From NCBI GenBank assembly GCA_007120915.1, contig SKMT01000440.1, forward strand, positions 1 to 5,554: DNA of 5,554 bases, given 5' to 3'. The position numbers were made by a program, and so were the translations under genes. This DNA is from Myxococcales bacterium. GTDB taxonomy: Bacteria; Myxococcota_A; Bradymonadia; Bradymonadales; Bradymonadaceae. The notes beneath the pieces are model-generated. The model did not search any database, was not told the DNA's origin, and worked only from the letters and a program-made list of their open reading frames with translations. Shown here one piece after another: positions 1 to 5,554 of the stretch (the stretch's first letter is position 1; every line of letters starts with the position of its first letter).

Positions 1-1
1 G

Positions 2-1159
2 CAGATCTCTCTATTTGCCGACTCGGGGTATCTATTCCGTGAGCAGGTCACCATGAGCGGAGTGGTCCCCCAGGTGTCGGCGATGGTGGGCCCGGGGGCT
101 GCGGGAACCGCCTACATTCCGGGGCTTGCGGACTACGTGCCGATGGTCACGGGGACCAGCTCCATGGCGCTTGGTGGTCCGCCGCTTGTGAAGGCCGCCG
201 TCGGCGAGGATGTGGACGAACAGGATCTGGGCGGGGCGAAGGTGCACAACAAACACTCCGGCGTCGCCGATCAGATGTTCGAGACCGACGAGGAATGCCT
301 CGATTCGATCCGCGAGTATCTGAGCTATTTCCCCCAGAACTGCGAGCAGAAGCCCCCGGGCTATGACGCGGAGTTCACCGAGGACGAGGGTCGCGACGAG
401 GAGGGCGAAATCCGCGAGAAACTGCTGGATGTGCTCCCCGAGGGCAAACGCCGCGCCTACGACATGCACAACCTGATCGAGTGTGTGGTCGACGACGGTG
501 AGTTCTTCGAGATGAAGCCGAAGTTCGCGAAGAACCTGACCACCGTGTTTGCCCGCATCGGTGGCCGGCCCGTGGGCATCGTCGCCAACAACCCCAAGTA
601 CTACGGCGGGGTTCTGGACAACGACTCGGCGGACAAGGCCGCCCGGTTTGTGAACCTGTGCGACAGCTTCAACATCCCGCTGGTGTTTTTGCAGGACGTA
701 CCGGGCTTCATGATCGGCAGCAAGGTCGAAAAGCAGGGCATTATCCGCCACGGCGCGAAGATGCTGTTCGAGGTGTCGAAGGCGACGGTGCCCAAGATCA
801 CCGTGATCGTGCGCAAAGCCTACGGCGCCGGCTACTACGTGATGTGCGGCAAAGCCTATGAGCCGGATCTGCTCGTCGCCTGGCCCACCGCCGAGATCAG
901 CGTGATGGGCGCGGAGGGAATGGTGTCGATCTTCGCCCGCAAGATGCTGGAGGGCAATCCCGACGCCGACGAGATGAAGCAGCAACTCGTCGACGCCATC
1001 GAGCCCTACATCGACATCTACAAGGTCGCCGGCCGGGGATTGATCGACGAGGTCATCGACCCGCGGGAGACCCGCGACTACATCATGGCCGGGCTGGAGT
1101 TGGCGAAGCACAAGACCGTGGAGCGCCCACAGCGTAAGTCCGGAGTTCGGCCGGTGTGA
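2..1159 (+). CDS. Acyl-CoA carboxylase carboxyltransferase (beta) subunit, 5'-truncated
   Basis: This is the biotin-dependent carboxyltransferase subunit (COG4799/MmdA-PccB-MccB family), which moves a carboxyl group from carboxybiotin to an acyl-CoA in the cytoplasm. The frame is open to the left edge, so no start is present; 385 residues remain, and roughly the first quarter to third of a usual 510-570-residue protein is missing. The ATG at 53 lies inside the conserved MSGVVPQ segment and is not the start. Seen in order (fragment numbering): the N-half acyl-CoA/oxyanion loop GPGAAGTAY (30-38), GGPPLVKAA, the inter-domain linker, the C-half start YDMHNLIECVVDDGEFFE, GRPVGIVANN, QDVPGFMIG (231-239), GIIRHGAK, KAYGAGYYVMCGKAY (from about 272) and AWPTAEISVMGAEG (293 on). 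The tail RPQRKSG resembles the usual family C-terminus. The substrate (propionyl-, methylcrotonyl- or another acyl-CoA) cannot be fixed: the C-half loop mixes MCC-like GAG.Y.MCG.AY with PCC-like RHGAK and AWPTAE. No biotin carboxylase partner is in view. Confidence 0.95.
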   Translation, partial: QISLFADSGYLFREQVTMSGVVPQVSAMVGPGAAGTAYIPGLADYVPMVTGTSSMALGGPPLVKAAVGEDVDEQDLGGAKVHNKHSGVADQMFETDEECLDSIREYLSYFPQNCEQKPPGYDAEFTEDEGRDEEGEIREKLLDVLPEGKRRAYDMHNLIECVVDDGEFFEMKPKFAKNLTTVFARIGGRPVGIVANNPKYYGGVLDNDSADKAARFVNLCDSFNIPLVFLQDVPGFMIGSKVEKQGIIRHGAKMLFEVSKATVPKITVIVRKAYGAGYYVMCGKAYEPDLLVAWPTAEISVMGAEGMVSIFARKMLEGNPDADEMKQQLVDAIEPYIDIYKVAGRGLIDEVIDPRETRDYIMAGLELAKHKTVERPQRKSGVRPV

Positions 1160-1172
1160 CCGTTGTGACCGT
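1155..1172 (+). repeat. 9-bp tandem duplication over the carboxylase stop codon
   Basis: TGTGACCGT occurs twice head to tail (1155-1163 and 1164-1172). Because the unit is 9 bp, the second copy places another in-frame TGA (1166-1168) three codons after the first (1157-1159), giving tandem stops. It probably arose by slippage and may have no function. Confidence 0.7.
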
Positions 1173-1187
1173 TGAACGGCAAACAGC

Positions 1188-1224
1188 AAAAGGCCCGGGA
1201 GACTCCCATCTCCCGGGCCTTTTT
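1188..1224. terminator. Bidirectional intrinsic terminator between convergent genes
   Basis: A near-perfect inverted repeat pairs 1188-1202 with 1209-1223 around a 6-nt loop (CTCCCA). The core AGGCCCGGGAGA/TCTCCCGGGCCT is GC-rich. A T run follows on the plus strand (1220-1224), and the A run at 1188-1191 gives a U run on the minus strand. It starts 28 nt after the plus-strand carboxylase stop and 22 nt after the minus-strand RCC1 gene stop, so it can end both transcripts. Confidence 0.92.
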
Positions 1225-1245
1225 GTGTTCAGTCAGGTCAACGTG

Positions 1246-3819
1246 TCAGGGAACAGACACCGGTTCGGAGACATAACGGGTCTCGTCTCCCAGTCTGCTG
1301 TTCTGATTGGAGCCCCAGGACCATCCGGAGCCGTCGGAGCGTACACCGTGGGTATGCTGTTCGCCGAGGTCGAAGGCGATCCAGTCATCGTCGTCGCCGA
1401 TCTGTCTGGGGGTCCGTTCATTGCCGTCCTCACCGACGCCGAGCTGACCCTGCTGGTTGTGACCCCAGCACCAGAGGGTGTCGTCGTCGCGGCTCGCGCA
1501 GGTGTGTTCACCGCCGGCGACGACGGAATCCCAGTTGTCGTCGTCACCGACCTGTTCGGGGGAGGTGGCTCTGAAGTTGTCCAGCTCATCGATATCATCG
1601 GCGATGCCGAGTTGTCCCCTGACGCCATAACCCCAGCACCAGAGGGTCCCGTTGGTACGAACCGCACAGGTATGCTCTTCGCCGGCAGAAACCTGATGCC
1701 AGTTGGTGTCAAAGCCAATCTGTTCGGGAGCATCGTAGTCGTCAGTATCATCCAGGCCCAACTGGCCTTGGCCGTTGCCACCCCAGCACCAGAGAGTTCC
1801 GTCATCATGGACCCCGCAGGTATGCTCTTCGCCTGCTGAGACGTCGATCCAATCTTCCTCATCACCGACCCGGGTGGGGGAATGGTGGTCGCCGCCGACC
1901 TCGCCGACGCCGAGCTGACCCGGCCAGTTGCGACCCCAGCACCACAGTTGCCCACCGGCGCGCAGCGCACAGGTGTGTCTCAGCCCCGTTGTTATCTGGT
2001 CCCAGTTGGTGTCGGCGCCGACCTGCTCGGGGGTGTCGCGTTCATCCGTATCGTCCGTGCCCAACTGGCCGTCATGGTTGTTGCCCCAGCACCAGAGGGT
2101 GTCGTCGCTGCCGAGCGCGCAGGTGTGGCGATCGGAGGCTGATATGCTGCGCCAACTGTCGGCGCCGGTGTCGAGTCGGGTGGGAGAGACGTAATTTGTG
2201 GCTTCGCCGATACCGAGTCGTCCGTGGCCACCGTGGCCCCAGCACCAGAGTTCATCGTCGGAGGTTATGGCGCAGCCGTGGCGATACCCGGCAGCGACGT
2301 CGGAGAGTGATTCGTCTACCGCCAGGGGGAACGGCGAATTCTTGCTACCGCCCTCGATTCCGGTTCCGAGCCGACCCAGCGACTGGGAGCCCCAGCACTT
2401 CAACGTGCCATCGTCGGTAAGTGCGCAGCTATGATCTTCACCGGCGGATGCGAGCTGAAAATCGAGTTCGGTGTCGACCTGTTGCGGGGTGTCATAGCTA
2501 TCCCAGGAGCCGTGTCCCAGTTTTCCCCAGTTGCCGCTGCCCCAGCACCAGAGGGTCCCGTTGTCTCGAGTTGCACAGGTGTGGAAATCCCCACTGGATG
2601 TGGATTCCCAGTTGGAATCGATTCCAACCTGTTCTGGGGTGTCGTAGTCATCGTCGTCTCCGTGACCCAGTTGCCCCCACAGATTGTTACCCCAGCACCA
2701 CAACGTGTCATCGCTGCGAATCCCGCAGGTGTGGCGCTCGGATACTGAGATATCGCTCCAATTGTCGTCGCTGCCAACCCGCTCGGGGCTGCTTGCTTGA
2801 TCGTCGTCGCCCAGGCCCATGGCCTCGCCGAATCCCCAGCACCAGAGGGAGTCGTCGTCGCGAATCCCACAGGTGTGGTACTTGCCGGCTGAAACGTTGT
2901 TCCAGTCGTCGCCGCCGACCTGTTCGGGGACGTCTCGTTCGTCGGTGTCCCCAACTCCGAGCGGGCCGCCCCTGCCCCAGCACCAGAGGGTGCTGTCGGT
3001 GCGCACGGCGCAGGTATGATCCGCGCCGGCGGAGACGGACTGCCAGTCATCACCGCCTCCCACCTGCAGGGGAACCGGTGCGTCGTCGGTGTTACCCTGT
3101 CCCAACTTGCCGTCGCTGCCCCGGCCCCAGCACCACAGCGTGTTGTCTGCGCGAACCGCACAGGTGTGTACCTCGCCCGCCGATACAACGTTCCAGTGGT
3201 CGTCGGAACCGACCTGTGTCGGAGATAGGCGATGCTCTTCATCGCCCAGGCCGAGTTGAGATACGTTGTTGCCTCCCCAGCACCAGAGGGTGTCGTCGTC
3301 GGCGATCCCACAGGTGTGAAACATGCCTGTGGTCACCGACGTCCATTCGACACTGAAGGTGACATCGTCGCCGTAGACACGATCGACATCATTTTCGGCC
3401 CAGGCGCGTACGTAAAAGGTTTGGCCCGGCATCAGCTCGTCGAAGGTCGCCTCGAAGATCCCGTCGTCGTCGGGGTCATCTGCCGAATCGCAGTCCGTCG
3501 GCTCGGCGTCGACCCCGGTGCAGAAGCCGACCTCGGTGGCCGCCGGCTCTCCCGGGTCAATAACCTCGCCTCTCAAGGTGGCCCCATCGGTGGTCACCGC
3601 TTCCACCGACAGTGTTTCGACCTCGGGAGAGGTCGAACTGTCATTGTTTGTGTTGTCGTTGCTGTCGTTGTTGTCGTCGTTGTTGTCGTCGTTGGCCTGG
3701 TTCTCGGCGTTGGATGACGGCTCGGAGCGTTCGGAATCGTCACCGCAGCCGACCACGGTGACCAGGCCTGCCAGGCAGAACACAACCAGAAGCGTAAATC
3801 GGAATCGTTTCGGGATCAT
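1246..3819 (-). CDS. RCC1-repeat lipoprotein with FN3-like domain and 14 propeller repeats
   Basis: An 857-residue exported lipoprotein of unknown specific function. Residues 1-25 form a lipoprotein signal peptide: basic KRFR, a hydrophobic core, lipobox VVGC with the lipidated Cys at 25. This fixes the ATG at 3817-3819; a longer frame upstream would begin at a TTG in the preceding terminator's U-tract. No strong Shine-Dalgarno is visible. Residues 27-65 are an Asp/Asn/Ser linker. Residues 66-157 look like the FN3-like domain of bacterial surface proteins (TTDGATLRGEV, LMPGQTFYVRAWAEN) with C100/C110. Residues 159-857 are 14 RCC1 repeats (COG5184 type) of 45-56 residues with pattern W..VSAG..HTC...D.TLWCWG....GQLG.G......PEQVG, enough for two seven-bladed propellers. 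Known RCC1 folds bind protein or other ligands (eukaryotic RCC1; beta-lactamase inhibitor BLIP-II), so a surface binding or adhesion role is an inference. Gly at +2 would suit the outer membrane by the enterobacterial rule. It is flanked by terminators, so it is probably monocistronic. Confidence 0.93.
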   Translation of the reverse strand: MIPKRFRFTLLVVFCLAGLVTVVGCGDDSERSEPSSNAENQANDDNNDDNNDSNDNTNNDSSTSPEVETLSVEAVTTDGATLRGEVIDPGEPAATEVGFCTGVDAEPTDCDSADDPDDDGIFEATFDELMPGQTFYVRAWAENDVDRVYGDDVTFSVEWTSVTTGMFHTCGIADDDTLWCWGGNNVSQLGLGDEEHRLSPTQVGSDDHWNVVSAGEVHTCAVRADNTLWCWGRGSDGKLGQGNTDDAPVPLQVGGGDDWQSVSAGADHTCAVRTDSTLWCWGRGGPLGVGDTDERDVPEQVGGDDWNNVSAGKYHTCGIRDDDSLWCWGFGEAMGLGDDDQASSPERVGSDDNWSDISVSERHTCGIRSDDTLWCWGNNLWGQLGHGDDDDYDTPEQVGIDSNWESTSSGDFHTCATRDNGTLWCWGSGNWGKLGHGSWDSYDTPQQVDTELDFQLASAGEDHSCALTDDGTLKCWGSQSLGRLGTGIEGGSKNSPFPLAVDESLSDVAAGYRHGCAITSDDELWCWGHGGHGRLGIGEATNYVSPTRLDTGADSWRSISASDRHTCALGSDDTLWCWGNNHDGQLGTDDTDERDTPEQVGADTNWDQITTGLRHTCALRAGGQLWCWGRNWPGQLGVGEVGGDHHSPTRVGDEEDWIDVSAGEEHTCGVHDDGTLWCWGGNGQGQLGLDDTDDYDAPEQIGFDTNWHQVSAGEEHTCAVRTNGTLWCWGYGVRGQLGIADDIDELDNFRATSPEQVGDDDNWDSVVAGGEHTCASRDDDTLWCWGHNQQGQLGVGEDGNERTPRQIGDDDDWIAFDLGEQHTHGVRSDGSGWSWGSNQNSRLGDETRYVSEPVSVP
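1249..3345 (-). repeat. Tandem coding repeat of about 150 bp, 14 copies
   Basis: The DNA behind the RCC1 blades repeats with a period of 141-168 bp, always a multiple of three. On the plus strand the anchor CCCCAGCAC (antisense of the WCWG codons) begins at 1463, 1631, 1781, 1934, 2084, 2237, 2390, 2540, 2690, 2834, 2975, 3125 and 3275; a degenerate fourteenth (CCCCAGGAC) begins at 1313. A second anchor, GCAGGTGTG or GCAGGTATG (antisense of the HTC codons), lies about 28 bp to the right of most copies. First halves of the units are well conserved and second halves vary. Protein repeat boundaries are residues 159, 209, 259, 306, 354, 404, 454, 505, 556, 606, 657, 707, 763 and 813. Confidence 0.95.
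3640..3693 (-). repeat. Asn/Asp trinucleotide tract coding the lipoprotein linker
   Basis: Residues 43-60 of the RCC1 lipoprotein are almost only Asn and Asp with a few Ser/Thr. They are written with GAC and AAC codons, so the plus strand reads as runs of GTC and GTT. It is a low-complexity, probably disordered tether between the lipidated Cys and the FN3-like domain. The near-regular triplets could change length by slippage without shifting frame. Confidence 0.8.
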
Positions 3820-3923
3820 AGTACACAGCTCATCAACAGTTGAGGTTAACGGGGCCAAGAAATCGGCATCAAAAGCAGTTCGCTCGACGAAGTGTTGAGA
3901 ATCGGTTCCTTGACTGAATGGGC

Positions 3924-3937
3924 TTGCAGACCTGCAA
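3924..3937. promoter_or_regulatory. Candidate operator dyad upstream of the RCC1 gene
   Basis: A perfect inverted repeat, TTGCAG and CTGCAA with a 2-nt centre, lies immediately downstream of the candidate -10 box and covers the predicted transcription start near 3930 (minus strand). Repressors often bind there, but one short dyad in about 170 nt can occur by chance. Confidence 0.3.
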
Positions 3938-3965
3938 CCATAACCAGTGTGGTGGCGGTTCTCAA
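3937..3965 (-). promoter_or_regulatory. Candidate sigma-70-type promoter of the RCC1 lipoprotein gene
   Basis: Read on the minus strand, TTGAGA (3965-3960; five of six matches to TTGACA) is followed after exactly 17 nt by TATGGT (3942-3937; four of six matches to TATAAT). It lies between the upstream gene's terminator and the ATG at 3819 and would leave an untranslated leader of about 110 nt. Housekeeping promoter consensus in this lineage is assumed, not known. Confidence 0.4.
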
Positions 3966-3991
3966 ACTGGCGATGCTGTCCGATGGCGTAC

Positions 3992-4027
3992 AAAATAAAA
4001 CCGGCCGACCCTTGCGGGCCGGCCGGT
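3992..4027 (-). terminator. Intrinsic terminator of the acidic Ig-like protein gene
   Basis: On the minus strand a 12-bp stem (ACCGGCCGGCCC with GGGTCGGCCGGT, one G-U wobble) closes a GCAA tetraloop and is followed by a T-rich tract (TTTATTTT). It lies 27 nt after the stop codon of the gene to the right. On the plus strand the wobble becomes an A-C mismatch and no good T run follows, so it works for the minus strand. Confidence 0.88.
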
Positions 4028-4054
4028 CTGAGCCGCTGTCGTTTACTCAGGGAC

Positions 4055-5554
4055 TCAGTCCCAGTCGACGTCTACGTCCTCATCGTACTCTCCGGAGTCG
4101 TCGACGTCTCCGTCGCCTTCGTCATCGAAGAATTCGATTTCGTAGCGGATGTAGTCGGTGTCTTCGCGCGGTTCGTCGGGACCGAAACACCCGGCCAACT
4201 CACTGCATTCACCGACCATCTCGTGGTCGCAACTGACACTCTTGGTGTCGCTGCTGCCGTCGAGGGTATCGCCGCTGGCGTCGTCTTCGTCACAGACGAA
4301 GTCGTCGCCCAACTCATCGTCGTCGTCGCCGTCCACCTCTTCGAAGTAGTAGGCTCGGACTTCGAATTCGGTCGCGCCCACCATCTCCATGTCGATGTCG
4401 ACGGTGGCAGGATCGTCACCGTCCACTTCGTCGGGGGTGGTCTCCATGTCCGTGAAGTACGGATATTCCGTCACTGCCACGTCCACCGAGCTGGTCTGAC
4501 CGGCTGCATCTTCAGCGGTGAGCCGATAGCAGCGATTGCTGGTGACCTCATCGTCGGTGAAGGAGTCGTTGGAGTCCGCTTCATCGACGAGCACCTCCCA
4601 GCCTGCGGGATCGTCGCAGTCGCCGGTGGGATCGTCCTGACCGTCGACGGCTTTCTGAAGCATCGTCTCCTCGGAGGCCGACGTCTCCCAGTCCAGGTCG
4701 ACATCGCCGGTGAATACGTCGACTTCCCCGTCCAGGGCGTCTTCGCCGTTGACCTCGAAGACATCGACGGCCGGCCCCAGGAAGGTGGTGGTATCGGAGG
4801 TGTCGGAGCCGAAGTCGTTGCTGACTTCCAGCGTCCAGGTGGTGGTCTCCTGGATGTCCTCGACCAAAAAGTCCCCGTCGGCGATCTCGGAGCTGTCCGA
4901 CGACGAGAAGATTTCGCCGTCGTCGTCTTCGATGGTCAGCTCGTCACCTTCGGAACTCTCCCATTCCAAGAGCACGTCGTCACCTTCATCGGCGGTCGAC
5001 GGGCTGGTAAAGGAGCTGATGGTCGGACCTTCGCCCACGTGCACCACGGTGGTGATGCTGTCGGAGACGGTGTCGTCGAAGCCGATGGCCTCCAGCTCGA
5101 ACTCGGCGTCACCCAACGGGGCGCCGGAGCGGATGCTGACTGTGCAGCTTCCTTCGTAGTCACCGTCGACGTCGGTGCACTCGTCGAGATCGTCGCTGCT
5201 GACGGCCGCGCCGGGGGATACGTCCACCGATACTTCGTCGGCGAAGGGCGCGGTCCAACTCAGCTCGATGTCATCTCCGCGAGTCGCCTCGGTGGGATCG
5301 GAATCGAAGCTGTCGGCCTCCGGGGCACGGGCGATCAGAAACGAGCGGGTGTCGGACTGGTCGGCGTCGCCCATGGCGGTCAGTCGGAAGCACTGATCGT
5401 ACTGGTCGAGCTCCTCCAGATCATCGCTGCCGCTGGCGCTGCCGTCGAAGCCCGAGACTTCATCCCAGGTGTCGATGCCGCTGCAGCTTCCGTCGTCGGA
5501 GTCTGCGCGGTGCAACTCGGTGTCGTTGGTCTCGTCGGTGTCCCATTCGAAGCC
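4055..5554 (-). CDS. Highly acidic multi-domain Ig/FN3-like exported protein, 5'-truncated
   Basis: The frame is open to the right edge, so the N-terminus is missing; 499 C-terminal residues are visible. A TTG codon at 5513-5515 is in frame but is not a credible start, since coding-like sequence continues beyond it. I do not recognise a specific family. By eye there are about five beta-sandwich modules (fragment numbering): A 1-75, B 78-173, C 177-260, D 262-363 and E 366-499. B and C show an Ig-like cycle: F.S.P(S/T)...(R/E)GDD..L.W near the start; C ends with TTTWTLEVSNDFGS. A and D share CxxxxxxW...C(F/Y)RLTA. Cysteines are even in number per module (2, 2, 0, 2, 4), which suits disulfides outside the cytoplasm. 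About 159 of 499 residues are Asp/Glu against 13 Lys/Arg by hand count. The acidic C-terminal tail has no visible sorting signal or membrane anchor, so any anchor must be N-terminal. Likely a secreted or surface protein; its ligand is unknown. Confidence 0.88.
   Translation of the reverse strand, partial: GFEWDTDETNDTELHRADSDDGSCSGIDTWDEVSGFDGSASGSDDLEELDQYDQCFRLTAMGDADQSDTRSFLIARAPEADSFDSDPTEATRGDDIELSWTAPFADEVSVDVSPGAAVSSDDLDECTDVDGDYEGSCTVSIRSGAPLGDAEFELEAIGFDDTVSDSITTVVHVGEGPTISSFTSPSTADEGDDVLLEWESSEGDELTIEDDDGEIFSSSDSSEIADGDFLVEDIQETTTWTLEVSNDFGSDTSDTTTFLGPAVDVFEVNGEDALDGEVDVFTGDVDLDWETSASEETMLQKAVDGQDDPTGDCDDPAGWEVLVDEADSNDSFTDDEVTSNRCYRLTAEDAAGQTSSVDVAVTEYPYFTDMETTPDEVDGDDPATVDIDMEMVGATEFEVRAYYFEEVDGDDDDELGDDFVCDEDDASGDTLDGSSDTKSVSCDHEMVGECSELAGCFGPDEPREDTDYIRYEIEFFDDEGDGDVDDSGEYDEDVDVDWD

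Noticed and set aside
32..1189. A 385-codon open frame antisense to the carboxylase gene.
   Set aside because: It mirrors strongly biased, GC-rich codons of a clearly conserved gene, runs through the terminator, and its translation resembles no protein family I know.
1156..1839. A plus-strand open frame with repeated TPAPEG-like segments, and similar frames to 3717.
   Set aside because: The apparent repeats are the complement of the RCC1 HTC/WCWG codons. The minus-strand frame has a signal peptide, conserved repeats and in-frame periodicity.
1249..3345. A CRISPR array, because of regularly spaced short repeats.
   Set aside because: The period is about 150 bp, the units are coding, their lengths are multiples of three and the variable parts are homologous blades.
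3833..3843. An inverted repeat TCAACAGTTGA just upstream of the lipoprotein start.
   Set aside because: Five base pairs around a single base cannot form a stable hairpin, and the site is too short to call an operator.
3820..3993. A 58-residue N-terminal extension of the RCC1 protein.
   Set aside because: It would begin at a TTG in the U-tract of the preceding terminator, would bury the lipoprotein signal peptide inside the protein, and has no conserved features.
1..5554. A multi-gene defence, toxin or secretion system.
   Set aside because: Only three genes are present, two of them cut by the edges. None has nuclease, toxin, transposase or secretion-machine motifs, and terminators separate all three.

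Overview
The window reads as chromosome from a free-living Gram-negative bacterium with GC of roughly 60% by eye. An export-type lipoprotein with Asp/Asn-rich linkers, RCC1 repeats carrying paired cysteines, and a second very acidic Ig-like protein together resemble the surface proteome of Bradymonadia or Myxococcota-type bacteria, probably marine or salt-adapted. That placement rests on protein style, not on a marker gene.

Layout. Positions 2-1159 (+) hold the C-terminal part of a biotin-dependent acyl-CoA carboxylase carboxyltransferase subunit, cut off by the left edge. It converges on the next gene across an 86-nt gap with a strong bidirectional hairpin terminator (1188-1224). Positions 1246-3819 (-) hold a complete 857-residue lipoprotein: signal peptide with lipobox, Asp/Asn linker, one FN3-like domain, then exactly 14 RCC1 repeats, which is enough for two seven-bladed beta-propellers. 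Its upstream region (3820-3991) has a promoter candidate and a small dyad at the predicted start of transcription. A second hairpin terminator (3992-4027) ends the gene further right. That gene, 4055 to the right edge (-), is the C-terminal 499 residues of an extremely acidic, cysteine-containing protein of about five Ig/FN3-like beta-sandwich domains.

How the genes relate. The carboxylase is cytoplasmic metabolism and unrelated to the other two. The two minus-strand genes point the same way, but a terminator and a possible promoter separate them, so they look like separate transcription units coding for exported, disulfide-stabilised, acidic proteins. I see no defence system, mobile element, CRISPR array, tRNA or rRNA. 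The most notable item is the 14-repeat RCC1 lipoprotein, in which 13 blades carry a matched cysteine pair and the last blade has lost both together.
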